Assembly (NCBI GenBank): GCA_022702705.1
Contig: CM040426.1
Span: forward strand, 79,755,877 to 79,819,876
DNA length: 64,000 bases
Origin: Papilionanthe hookeriana x Papilionanthe teres
Lineage: Eukaryota; Streptophyta; Magnoliopsida; Asparagales; Orchidaceae
Direction of reading: 5' to 3'
Part shown: positions 1-9,856 of the stretch, piece by piece
Layout: each line of letters opens with the position of its first letter
How positions within the stretch are numbered: the stretch's first letter is position 1
Program-made: the position numbers and the translations under genes
Notes under the pieces: generated by a model
Database searches by the model: none
What the model saw: the letters and a program-made list of their open reading frames with translations, nothing else
Told to the model about the DNA's origin: nothing

Positions 1-266
1 TTATGAGGAGAACCTTGAGGAGATGCCTAATAAAAAATTGGCTTCACTTGAGTCACCATAAAGGGAGAACTTGATTTCATTTCTGAATTTATATTTAAAG
101 TATTGGCCTACATTCTGATGAAGTTTACATGAACTCCTTTTTCACATAATCTGTCAATGCACTCTTAATGTAACAAATTATGATTTATCTTGAAATAAAT
201 AGAAGACTAGAACCATTTGACTTGATTGCTGAATATTCTTATACCTGTAGCGTTAACCTGAGTTAC
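1..266 (+). repeat. 3' internal region of an upstream family-II element (left half)
   Basis: This stretch matches the non-coding region that precedes the 3' LTR of family II near 21130-21395 (same GAGGAG, TTGGCTTCAC and AGTCACC landmarks, then the same AT-rich run). It is cut at 266 by the insertion of element I and resumes at 14046. It contains no gene. Confidence 0.8.
262..266. repeat. Target-site duplication GTTAC, left copy (element I)
   Basis: GTTAC lies directly before the TGATCG start of the LTR at 267 and again directly after the LTR end GTGGGTCA at 14045 (copy at 14046-14050). Five bases is the usual duplication for LTR retrotransposons, and it fixes both ends of element I. Confidence 0.9.
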
Positions 267-431
267 TGATCGCTGAAAAATTTATTAAGAAATTCATACC
301 TATTTTTGATGAAATTGCACTTTAAAGAAGGGTATTTTCTTTATTTTGTTGCAGGAATGAATAATTTAGGTGATAAAAGCAAAAATCATAAAAAGGAGCG
401 AATTTGGAGCAAAATCATGCAATTTGTGCTG

Positions 432-615
432 AGTCGCCGACGGCGAGATCGATCTCGCCGACGGCGAGGTTACAAGAAGAAAATTCTGAAGAATTTATAA
501 ATGTCTCGCCGACAACGAGCCCGAGCCCGCCGACGCCGAGCTAGAGCGGTTTGAAGATCTTCAGAAGCCTCGCCGACGAGCGAGGTAGTTCGTCGCCGAC
601 GGCGAGGTAGTTCAA
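432..615. repeat. Palindrome array (CTCGCCGACGGCGAG) in 5' LTR
   Basis: At least six full or degenerate copies of the 15-base dyad CTCGCCG-A-CGGCGAG. The first two are joined by the self-complementary spacer ATCGAT, so the pair forms a larger near-perfect palindrome. The array lies about 70 bases or more upstream of the TATA-like site, in what should be U3. Confidence 0.85.
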
Positions 616-683
616 ATGGCACGAATACATTGAACCCGGACACTTTTGAAGGGATGCTTACGCACCTCTTGTTCCTTTGCTCA

Positions 684-698
684 CCTCTATATATGAGG
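684..698 (+). promoter_or_regulatory. Probable LTR TATA box
   Basis: CCTCTATATATGAGG here corresponds to the perfect palindrome CCTCTATATATAGAGG in the 3' LTR (12878-12893) and the solo LTR (36353-36368). T-rich, GTGT-rich leader-like sequence follows. Assignment as the RNA polymerase II core promoter is inferred from sequence and position. Confidence 0.6.
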
Positions 699-1800
699 CC
701 GAAAATCAGCCTTTTGTGTGCAATCTTTTAGTCTTTTGTCTAGTTTTAGTGTGCGGTTATGTGTCTTTAGTGAGTCTTTAGTGAGTTTAGTGAGTAATTA
801 GTGAGTCATGCTTGTATCGGAAGGAAGAGTCAAAGGAACTACGAGGAGTCCGTTTGGGGATAAATCGAGATAAGTATTTGTATTTATTGTTTTTAACTTT
901 AAATGAAATCCATGCTTAGTTTAGTTCCTATGCATTCCGAGTAGTTTATTAGTCTTTCTCCCCGTTTATGAAATTAAGTGACTCGATGAAATTAAAATAG
1001 AGATACTTATATATATATTAATAAATTGTGATAATTTTTACTTAAAACTTAATTTACTTTCAAACCGGCCATTTGATTTGCTAAAATATGTTGATTATCA
1101 ACTATAGTAAAAATTACATCCGATATTCGGGAATTCAAAAGCCTTGGAAGGAGGGTGCAAATAAATAGGAAATAATATCATCGGGCGTAGAATTGAGCAT
1201 TTTTTGTGTGACGGACTAAAATATTCAATTCGGTCCTATTGCTTCGAGAGCCGAAGTGTAGATGTTAGCCCTCGAGCGAGGGGAACGTGGGAGCTCCGAA
1301 GTGGCAGTCGGTATCCTCCCGACCTAGCCGCAGATTCGGTAATCAAACATAGGATTAGTCAATATTCTTTACACCTGACCAAAGGGTAAAGAATAGGAAT
1401 GCTCCTATTTGTCACAATACCTTAAAATTATCTATTTAAATTCATCAATCACTTAAATTTCTAAACAAGGGGAAAGATACTTTTTCTGAATAGTTAAGAC
1501 TTATTTAGCAATTAGTTTAATTTCCTGAACTTTTCAATACGTATTAATTTTCTACTTAGTTAAGTTACCTAATTAAAATACTTAGTTTACTTTATTGCGC
1601 TCAAATTTAGAATTCCAAATTTTCGTATACTATTTTAAAAATTATTATTATTATTTTAAATTAGTTGTTATTTAATTTTCTCTTTCCTCGTGGGATCGAT
1701 AACCAGGACTCCACTAGTAGCCCCGTATTACTTGATACGATACGTATACTTGCGTAGCATCCACAACATAAACAATTACAATTCTATACATATAAATAGC

Positions 1801-1826
1801 GGGGTCAAGTTTTTGGCGTCGTTGCA
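1801..1826 (+). other. Captured primer-binding-site-like sequence inside the LTR
   Basis: GGGTCAAGTTTTTGGCGTCG repeats the true LTR-end/primer-site junction found about 60 bases downstream. A similar relic stands at the same place in the family-II LTR, the solo LTR and the right-hand LTR. Confidence 0.65.
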
Positions 1827-1871
1827 ATTAAATTAAAAATATCATAAATATAAAATTGTGGGTCAAGTTTT

Positions 1872-1887
1872 TGGCGCCGTTGCCGGG
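1872..1887 (+). other. Primer-binding site, tRNA-Asp
   Basis: TGGCGCCGTTGCCGGG, six bases after the LTR end, is complementary to the 3' end of plant tRNA-Asp. The following bases (AG) depart from the full 18-base match seen in family II. Confidence 0.88.
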
Positions 1888-1966
1888 AGAGTAAGAAAAA
1901 TTTACTCAAGTAACGACTATTTTAAAATAATCATAATAAATAAATTAATATCTATTCTGAAATTGT

Positions 1967-3640
1967 ATGCGCAAATTTGGAAACGAAAATTTAATACCTT
2001 ACGATTCCGAATTAGAGCGTACAATTAAAAGAATTAGAAAACAAAAGAAACAAATTATAAATTTAACACAAATGGCGAATATTCCCGAAATTCAAAATAT
2101 GAACCAACAAAGACCATTAAGAGATTATGCCAACCCTACATCGGATGAAATTCATTTAACTATTCAAAACCCCGATGTAGTCTGCTAATTCATTTGAACT
2201 TAAACCCGCAATTATCCAAATGGTACAAAACAATCAATTTAGTGGTTCACCTACTCGAAGATCCTAACTTACATCTTGCTAGTTTTCTAGAACTTTGTGC
2301 TACTTTTAAATATCAAGGAGTATCCGACGATGCTATAAGACTTAGACTTTTTCCTTTTTCATTAAGGGATAAAGCTAAAATGTGGTTGAATTCGTTAGCA
2401 CTCGGATCTATTAAAACTTGGGGAGAATTATCACAAAAATTTCTATCCAAATATTTTCCACCATCTAAAACTCGCTAAGTTTAGAAATGATATAACTTCT
2501 TTTTGTCGGCTAGATGGAGAATCAATATATGAAGCTTGGGAGAGATTTAAGGAACTTCTTAGGAAATGCCCACATCATGCGCTACCGGATTGGTCGATTA
2601 TTCAAACCTTTTATAATGGATTAGTAGGATCTTTAAGATCAATCATCGATGTCATCTGTGGAGGTTCATTAATGTCTAAACCATTTGATGAAGCTTATGC
2701 ACTAATCGAAGAAATGGCAACAAATAATTTCCAATGGCTCATCGATAGAGTAAATCCTAAAAAGATAGCCAAGCATTCATGAAAACGATGCAATATCTAT
2801 GTTAGCTTCTCAAATTGTCTGCTATATCTAAGAAATTAGATCATTTTGGAATGAACTACTCTCCTATTTTAGAAGAAAACTCATCTCGGACAAATCATAG
2901 AATCTCAAACTAATTATGAAACTTTAAATGCTATTAATAATAGAACTAATAACCCTTATTCAAACTATTATAATCCCGGTTGGAAAACTCATCCAAATTT
3001 TAATTGGAATAACACATCTAATCAACAATGGATGAATCAACCTAATCAAGCAAATCCAAACTATAAACCTAATTACCCACCTGGACTTAATAACAATAAC
3101 CCTCAATTCAAGGATAAGAAATTATTCATGGATGAATTAATTTTGAATATGGGTCATCAGCTACAAAATCAAGGAAATCAACTACAAATTCAAGGAAATC
3201 AATTACAAATTCAAGGAACATCTATTAAAAATATCGAAACTCAACTTGGACATATTGCTACTGCGCTAAATAATAGAATACCTGGAACTTTTCCTAGTAA
3301 TGTGGAAATAAATCTTAAAGATCAAAGAAAAAAACAAATTAAAGCAATACAACTAAGGAGTGCAAAAGAATTAGAACCTCAAATTCAAAAAGAACTTGAA
3401 AGCCAAAAAGAGGAAGTGGAAATTGAAAAGGAAACAATTCAACAAGATTCAAACTTGGAACATCCTTTAATACCTATGAAAATTTCGTTGAAAAACCTCC
3501 ACCATCATTTCCTCAACGACTAGCTCAACATAAAAAAGATAAACAATTTGCTAAATTCCTCGAAATATTAAAGAAATTAACAATTAATATACCTTTTGTT
3601 GAAGCTTTAGATCGGATGCCAAATTATGTAAAATTTATGA
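1967..3640 (+). pseudogene. gag: gag of element I (frameshifted)
   Basis: Gag forms the virus-like particle that packages element RNA. The ATG at 1967 is preferred because the family-II gag begins at the matching place with a similar N-terminus (Met-Arg, then PYD/PYDPE). Recognisable parts are LRDYANPTSDEIH at 2120-2160, the core SDDAIRLRLFPFSLRDKAK at about 2323-2380, and an Asn/Gln-rich tail. The tail has near-identical 24-base repeats encoding NQLQIQG at 3162-3221. No CCHC zinc knuckle is visible. The frame breaks at about 2185, 2245, 2475, 2770, 2815 and 2890, several at CTG or CAG. Downstream it runs into the protease. Confidence 0.85.
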
Positions 3641-4107
3641 AAGATATTCTAAATAAGAAAAGAAAATTCACCGATAATGAAACAAGTCGCACTTAGTGAA
3701 AAGTGTAGTGCTATTATTCGAAGAAGCTTCCCGAAAAATTGAAAGATCCCGGTAGTTTCACTATACCCTGCGCTATAGGAGAAAAATTTTATGGAAAAGC
3801 TTTGTGTGACTTAGGAGCAAGCATCAATCTAATGCCTCTATCGATTTTTAAGAGATTAGGATTAGGAAAAATTACACCTACTTCAGTAACCCTTCAATTA
3901 GCCGATCGTTCGGTTACCTATCCTAAGGGAGTTATCGAAGATGTGTTAGTAAAGGTGGATAAATTTATCTTCCCAGTAGATTTTATTGTTTTAGATATGA
4001 AGGAAGATAAAGAAATTCCTATCATTTTAGGAAGACCATTTTTAGCTACTGGAAAAGCTATGATTGATGTTCAGAAAGGAGAATTAACTATGAGAGTAAA
4101 TGACTAA
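3641..4107 (+). pseudogene. Aspartic protease of element I
   Basis: A retropepsin-like protease expected to cut the Gag-Pol precursor. The active-site loop is LCDLGASINLMP (about 3805-3840), using the D-L-G-A form common in Athila-type elements rather than D-T/S-G. The flap and C-terminal part end in PIILGRPFLATG (about 4018-4055). The region 3740-4107 is open. The joint with gag is frameshifted at about 3685 and 3716, both next to a CAG that the family-II copy suggests should be there. Confidence 0.85.
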
Positions 4108-5220
4108 AAAGTTACATTTAATATTGCAAAATCAATGAAATATCCTGCGCTAGAAAAAAATGATGAATGTTTTCGGATGGAAATACTTGAATATTTACAA
4201 CAAGAACATTTTAAGGAATATTACGAGGATAAATTAGAAAAAGAAAACACTGAATTAATTGAAGATAATCATGAAGAACTAGATTTTATTCAGGAAAGAT
4301 TTGAATTTTTGGATAATACCGAAAATACCGACAAGAATATAGTTCCATCAATTATTAAACCTCCCGAACTCGAGCTAAAAATATTACTCGATCATTTGAA
4401 ATATGCTTATTTAGGTAATTCTTCAACTTTACCGATTATTATTTCATCCGCATTAAACGAATCTCAAGAACAAAAACTTTTAGAAACTTTAAAAAAATAT
4501 AAAAAAACTTTTGGTCGGACTTTAGTAGATATTAAAGGAATTAGTCCTTCAATCCGTATGCATAGAATTATTTTAGATGATGAACATAAACCTAAAGCAG
4601 ATCCCCAAAGGAGATTAAACCCGATAATGAAAGAAGTAGTTAAGAAAGAAATTTTAAAATGGTTAGATAATGGTATTATATATCATATTTCGACGATGTT
4701 GCTAGGTAAGCCCAATTCACTGTGTTCCTAAGAAGGGAGGAGTGACCGTCATCGCCAATGAAAATAACGATCTTATTCCTATAAGACAAGTTACCTGGTT
4801 GGCGTATATGTATTGATTATAGGAAATTAAATACCGCCACCAGGAAAGATCACTTCCCTTTACCATTTCTAGACCGGATGTTAGATAGATTAGCTGGACA
4901 TAAGTATTTTTGTTTTCTAGATGGATACACCGGTTATCATCAAATACAAATTGCTCCTGAGGATCAAGAGAAAACTACATTTACTAGTCCTTATGGAACT
5001 TTCGCTTTTCGAAGAATGCCTTTTGGATTATGTAATGCACCAAGAACATTCCGGAGATGTATGATGTCTATATTTAGTAAGTTAATTGACAATGGAATAG
5101 AAGTATTTATGGATGATTTCTCGTATTTGGAACATCATTTGACACATGCTTAACTCATCTTGAAAAAGTATTAGAAGTATGTGAGAAAACAAATTTAGTT
5201 CTAAATTGGGAGAAATGTCA
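4108..5220 (+). pseudogene. Reverse transcriptase of element I with N-terminal linker
   Basis: The linker (4135-4480) is acidic and is shared with family II up to about 4470, where the two families part. The RT domain starts near 4560 (RMHRI, then ADPQRRL). It has a conserved primer-grip side with MPFGLCNAP (about 5020-5045) and the catalytic box FMDDF at about 5106-5120. Breaks occur at about 4690-4710 and 4790, and directly after FMDDFS at about 5121, where CGTA stands in place of an expected CTGTA. The domain copies element RNA to DNA in the particle. As written it cannot make one protein. Confidence 0.87.
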
Positions 5221-5957
5221 ATTTATGGTTGCGGGCGGCATTGTATTAGGGCATAAAATTTCGGAAAAAGGCATGGAAGTGGACCCCGCAAAAATTCAAG
5301 TTATAGCTAAATTACCACCTCCAACTACGGTAAAAGGGGTAAGAAGTTTTCTTGGACATGCTTCGGATTCTACAGTACGCTATATAAAAGATTTTTCAAA
5401 AATTACTAAACATCTATGCCAACTTCTCGAAAAGGACAAGAAATTTAAATTTACAATCGAATGTCCGAATGCTTTTGAACTCTTAAAAGAAAAATTAATT
5501 ACAAGACCTATAATAGTTTCACCTAACCTGGAGAAACCATTTGAGCTTATGTGTGATGCTAGTGATTATGCTGTAGGAGCGAGTCTTGGCAAAGATATGA
5601 AAAGATTTTTAAAGTTATATACTATGCTAAGTAAAACTCTAAATGATGCTCGAAATAAATTATACGATTACTGAAAGAGAACTATTAGCGGTAGTATATG
5701 GTTTTAATAAATTTAGACCTTATCCGATTGGAACAAAATGTATCATGCATACCGATCATTCTGCTATCAAATATTTAATGCAAAAGAAAGATTCCAAACC
5801 AAGATTAATTAGATGGATGCTATTAATGCAAGAATTCGATTTTGAGATCGTTAATAAGAAAGGAACCGATAATCAAATTGCGGATCATTTATCAAGATTA
5901 GAAAATCATGAATTATCCGATATTGATAATGAAATTATAGCATGCTTTTCCCGATGA
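5221..5957 (+). pseudogene. RT connection and RNase H of element I
   Basis: Continues from RT with PAKIQVIAKLPPPT (about 5287-5328), then RNase H starting at CDASDYAVG (about 5551-5577), with HTDHSAIKYLM (about 5748-5780) and TDNQIADHLSRL (about 5868-5903). RNase H removes RNA from the RNA/DNA hybrid. Breaks lie at about 5352-5380, 5580, 5620 and 5652; three involve a CTG or CAG written as CG, CGA or TCG relative to the family pattern. No second (archaeal-type) RNase H is visible. Confidence 0.85.
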
Positions 5958-7278
5958 ACAACTATATAATATCAATGAGTGGAAATACCATGGTATGCTG
6001 ATATAGTAAACTATATAGTTAGTAATATTTTACCACCTATGCTAACTTTGCAACAACAGAAAAAATCTATCCATGATACGAAAACTTATTTTTGGGATGA
6101 ACCATATTTATATAAGCAATGTAAGGATTTAATTATTAGAAGATGTGTACCTTATGTAGAAACTGAACCAATTATTCAAAAATGTCATGATTCTAATTTT
6201 GGAGGACATTTTGGGACTGATAAAACAGCTTATAAGATTCTACAATCTGGATTTTACTGGCCTACTCTATTTAGAGATGTATATAGATATATTAAAACTT
6301 GCGATAAATGCCAAAGAGTAGGAAATATATCTAGAAGAAACGAAATGCCTCTAAACTTTATATTAGAAGTTGAAATTTTTTATGTTTGGGGATTAGATTT
6401 TATGGGACCCTTTATTCCTTCGTTTGGAAACTCATATATATTAGTAGTTGTTGATTATGTTTCCAAATGGATTGAGGCACAAGCTTTACCTAGGTGTGAT
6501 GCTAAGAGTGTTTCAAAATTTTTGATGAAAAATATTTTTACTAGATTTGGAATGCCGAGAGTGATTATCACTAACGGAGGAACTCATTTTAGAAATAAAT
6601 ACATTCACAAACTAGTAGAAAAATACAATATTACTCATAAGATATCCACTACTTATCATCCACAGACTAGCGGATTAGCTGAAGTATCTAATCGTGAGAT
6701 TAAACGTATTTTAGAAAATCTGTAAACCCAAATAGGTTAGATTGGTCTATTAGATTAGACAATCGCATTATAGGCTTATAGGATCGCTTATAAAACTCCG
6801 ATTGGAATGACTCCTTACAGAGCTTATATATGGAAAAACATGCCACTTACCAACTTGAATTAGAACATAAAGCATATTGGGCGATTAAAGAATTTAATTA
6901 TAATATGAAGGAAGCTCAGTGAGAAAAGATTGTTGCAATTAAATGAATTGGAAGAATTAAGAAATGAATCGTATGATAATGATCGGATTTATAAAGAAAA
7001 GATGAAATTATGGCATGATCGGAAGATTAATCGAGAAATTTTGAACCGGGACAGGAAGTTTTGCTATATAATACTAGATTGAAATTATTTCTGGAAAATT
7101 GAAGTCTCGATGGTTAGGACCTTTCACCATAACTCAAATATTTTCATACGGAACTATAGAAATCGAAGATCAAAAACTCGGACATAAATTTAAAGTTAAT
7201 GGACATAGATTAAAACCATATTTCGAAGGTGTAAGACCTAACTATAAAGAGGTTTTAATGCTTAGTCGACTCGATTAA
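5958..7278 (+). pseudogene. Integrase of element I
   Basis: Contains the HHCC zinc-binding region (CHDSNFGGHFG, then CDKCQR, about 6183-6315) and the DDE core: GLDFMGP supplies the first Asp and LAEVSNREIK the Glu. At the second catalytic position the sequence reads ITNGGTHF, with AAC (Asn) at 6572-6574 where the family has Asp (usually DGGTHF). The frame breaks after 6722. The C-terminal part is recoverable in pieces to GHRLKPYF and the stop at 7276-7278. The Asp-to-Asn change should inactivate strand transfer unless it is a reading error. Confidence 0.87.
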
Positions 7279-7291
7279 TAATTGAAATTAG

Positions 7292-7338
7292 GTCGAGCCG
7301 ACGACGTTAAACCAAGCGCTTTATGGGAGGCAACCCAT
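7292..7338 (+). other. Conserved post-pol motif
   Basis: The block holding ACGTTAAACCAAGCGC and TTTATGGGAGGCAACCCA follows the pol stop codon directly. It recurs almost unchanged at 19471-19518 in family II, which has lost RT and integrase. Such conservation in non-coding sequence suggests an RNA or splicing role. Similar blocks are known in Athila-type elements; the function is not known to me. Confidence 0.7.
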
Positions 7339-7491
7339 ATTAGTTATCTATTGTTATTGTATCTTAATAGTTAGTTTATATTATTGAAACTTTACTACTC
7401 AATTATTATTAAGAATCATCACATATTCGAACAATTATGATGAGAAAAGAAATTATTCGATTTAGAGCGAAATTGGACATTATTTTGAAAT

Positions 7492-7664
7492 CTCGCCGAC
7501 GGCGAGGTCGATACTCGCCGACAGCGAGGTTCGCGCTTAATTTAATTTAGTTTATTTATAAGCTCACTGACAGCGAGAAACGAGCCCGCCGACAGCGAGA
7601 TCCTGAAAGGCAGTTTTTATAACTAAGTCGCCGACGGCGAGAAACCTCCCGCCGACAGTGAGGA
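7492..7664. repeat. Palindrome array upstream of accessory frame A
   Basis: Six full or degenerate copies of CTCGCCGACGGCGAG or its CAG variant, spaced by 5-40 bases. A TATATATA run follows at about 7681 and the first ATG of frame A at 7796, mirroring the array-TATA-leader order in the LTR. Confidence 0.85.
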
Positions 7665-7795
7665 AGTTATAAAAATGAGTTATATATACTTTAAATGCTG
7701 ATCTGGACGGTTTCAACACCAATTCCTTTGTGAAAACCCATTCTTAAACCATTCTAAGTCTGCCTTCTTCACTAGAATTCATTCCATTCACCAAA

Positions 7796-8955
7796 ATGGC
7801 CTCCAAATTCTTAGATTCCTCTAAATCTGGAGTGTTTAACCGGAGGAAATTTGTGAGTGCGGAAGCGCAGCGGATCTTCAACAAGGTTTTGGTAAAGAAA
7901 AGAGTTATCAAGGAACGGGGATTTGTCAATCGAGGATTAGAGAATTCCACTACTAAGATAGAAGAAACGATCGCACGACGAGCATCGGGAGGTATTTTGT
8001 TACACTACGTCCGCTGTTGTTATTCCGATTGTGAAAGAGTTCTACTCTAACTTACATGCGATCAACAATGGGAATATCTACGTCCGAGGAAGATGGGTGA
8101 CGTTTACTCCATTAAGAGTAAATGAATTATTCTCTATAGAAAACACCCGGTATGTCACTATTCAAATTTTGTGCCTTCTCGATATAATATGAATGAGATA
8201 TTTCAATATCCGATCGATGAACCGGAAGATTGGGAAATGCGTGAAGACGGGTATGTTAGTTTCTCTGCATCACTTTTGAATCCTGTCTCAAAGCACTGGC
8301 ACTTTTTCATCTCATCTAAATTGTTACCTACTATGAGGGTAAACAAAGTTTCAAAGGAATGCACTATATTGAATTATTGTATTCAAAGTGGATTACCTAT
8401 TGATGTTGGATCAATAATTGTTAAGTCCGCATTAGGTTTAATTGTGCATGGGTCGGCTCACTGGACTAGGACACCCATCTACTATTTTTGCATTATGCGA
8501 TCAGTACCGGTGTTTCTTATGAAGCTTCGGGAAAAGGTTCCGTTACCTTGGAAGCCGCTTGATCCTACAAATATGTTCCCTACTTTAGACAATAATGAAG
8601 ACATTACATTTATCTCTGATAGAGCTTCACAGAATAATCCTATAGCAAGGCCTATTTCAGATAAAACGGAGTTACTTATGACGAAAATTAATGGAATGGA
8701 GAAAGAACTACGAATGTGAGAGATTTAATCGACAATATATCCGATTTATTCGATCACATTGACTGGAGGAAGAAGGAACACTTCGATCATTCTGGACACT
8801 TGGAAGCTAGCTTTCTTCATTTACTGAGACAGAAGGGTTGGATCACTGAAGGATCTGCTTCGGAATTTCCCTTCAGGCCTTTCTATAACTTATTTGTACA
8901 TCATCGTCATATAGGAAATATCGTAGAAGATGAAGATTCCGACCTCGAAGAGTAG
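7796..8955 (+). pseudogene. Accessory frame A of element I (plant retrotransposon extra ORF)
   Basis: Resembles the extra protein carried downstream of pol by many Athila/Tat elements, annotated in plant genomes as 'putative plant transposon protein'. Role unknown. The N-terminal part (7796-8030) is basic, with KERGF and then VKEFYSN-like sequence in a shifted frame at about 8028-8050. The middle (8171-8719) has a large hydrophobic/aromatic domain, and the C-terminus (8716-8955) is acidic with DNISDLFDHID. Frame changes fall at about 8020, 8150 and 8716. No signal peptide or clear membrane segment was seen, so it is not an obvious envelope protein. A homologous C-terminus lies at 63435-64000 on the other strand. 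Confidence 0.75.
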
Positions 8956-9348
8956 TAGTAAAGATTTTCATAAGTATGTTTGTATTTATGTTATTTGATT
9001 TGATTTAGATTTTATTATGTGTGGAGTAATGACTCGAATATCTCAAACTTAGTCGAGATATGCGTCATAGTTTTGTATCGGCATTTAGTGTGTCGTGGAT
9101 TGGTTTGCGATGCTCGATTGGTAGTAAGGAATGAAGTTTGAAGTTTGATTATAGAGTTTTAAATTATGTTAGTTTGTATGTCTCATGGATTTCAATATTA
9201 AAGTTAATTTGTTGTGTTGTGTGAATTTGTTTGTGTATAAGTAGCTAATCTTCATATTAAATTAATAAATGATATGATCGGAAATATAATATAAGGCAAA
9301 TCGAGGTTGAAAATGATTGACGAAATTCAAAAATTGAAATTTTTAGGA
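8956..9348. other. Non-coding spacer between frames A and B
   Basis: AT-rich and rich in TTTG/TTGT. No coding potential seen. The right-hand element has a corresponding spacer at about 63040-63430. Confidence 0.6.
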
Positions 9349-9498
9349 CTCGCCGACGGCGAGAAAATCCCACCGACAACGAGATCGATCTCGCCGACAG
9401 CGAAGAATTTCTCGCCGACGGCGGATTTTTCCCGAAACTTTTGCCTTATGGAATTAATTAGCTCGCCGACGGCGAGAAAAATCTCGCTGACAGCGAGA
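9349..9498. repeat. Palindrome array upstream of accessory frame B
   Basis: Six full or partial copies of the CTCGCCGACGGCGAG dyad, including a CAACGAG-ATCGAT-CTCGCC pair like that in the LTR. The equivalent array of the right-hand element is at 62885-63036. Confidence 0.85.
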
Positions 9499-9646
9499 AC
9501 ACAAAAAGACCTATATTTGACCGGTCAACCGACACTATTCATCATCCCTTTCCTAAAATTTTCGAAAAAAACCGACCTAGGGCTTGAGAGATCTTGGATT
9601 TGAAGCGATTTCAACACTTTTTGACACCGGATTTCATCTCCTCTTG

Positions 9647-9791
9647 GTAAGTGCTTCACTCCTATGCAAAAATTTTTGATTTTCACCATGTATTTTCACC
9701 ACATTGCAAATTTTGGGAAAAATCGAAATATGGAAGAAATATTCGGTGGAAATCCATGGAATTTAATTTAAATTGCTTATAAATGTTGTAG
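9647..9791 (+). other. Possible 5' leader intron of frame B
   Basis: Donor CTTG/GTAAGT and acceptor TTGTAG/GAAG bracket 145 AT-rich bases upstream of the frame-B ATG. The right-hand element keeps both sites (about 62595-62738, minus strand; donor GTAAGAG). This would mean frame B is made from its own spliced RNA. Confidence 0.45.
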
Positions 9792-9856
9792 GAAGCCTTT
9801 TTAGGATTATTTTTAAGTTTAGTGAAAATTTTCATGATTTTCACGAGATCGATCGT

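Larger units (their letters stand above)
267..1865 (+). repeat. 5' LTR of element I
   Basis: Starts TGATCGCTGAAAAA and ends GTGGGTCA, matching the copy at 12440-14045 over its whole length. It contains a palindrome array (about 432-615), a TATA-like palindrome near 684-698, a conserved block at about 1255-1330, and the Athila-type end block with GATACGATACGTATAC (about 1735-1750). Short frames in it are arginine-rich by-products of the palindromes. Confidence 0.93.

Noticed and set aside
432..615. Arginine-rich open frames through the palindrome arrays (RRRRDRSRRRRG type)
   Set aside because: They result from reading CGCCGACGGCGAG repeats. They do not persist between LTR copies in the same frame and lie in LTR or leader sequence.
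432..615. Palindrome arrays as a CRISPR-like repeat
   Set aside because: Spacing is irregular, spacers are themselves degenerate repeats, and the setting is LTR promoter sequence.
1204..1389. Open frames in the conserved LTR block
   Set aside because: Inside the LTR. Conservation between families is at the DNA level, on either strand and not codon-wise.
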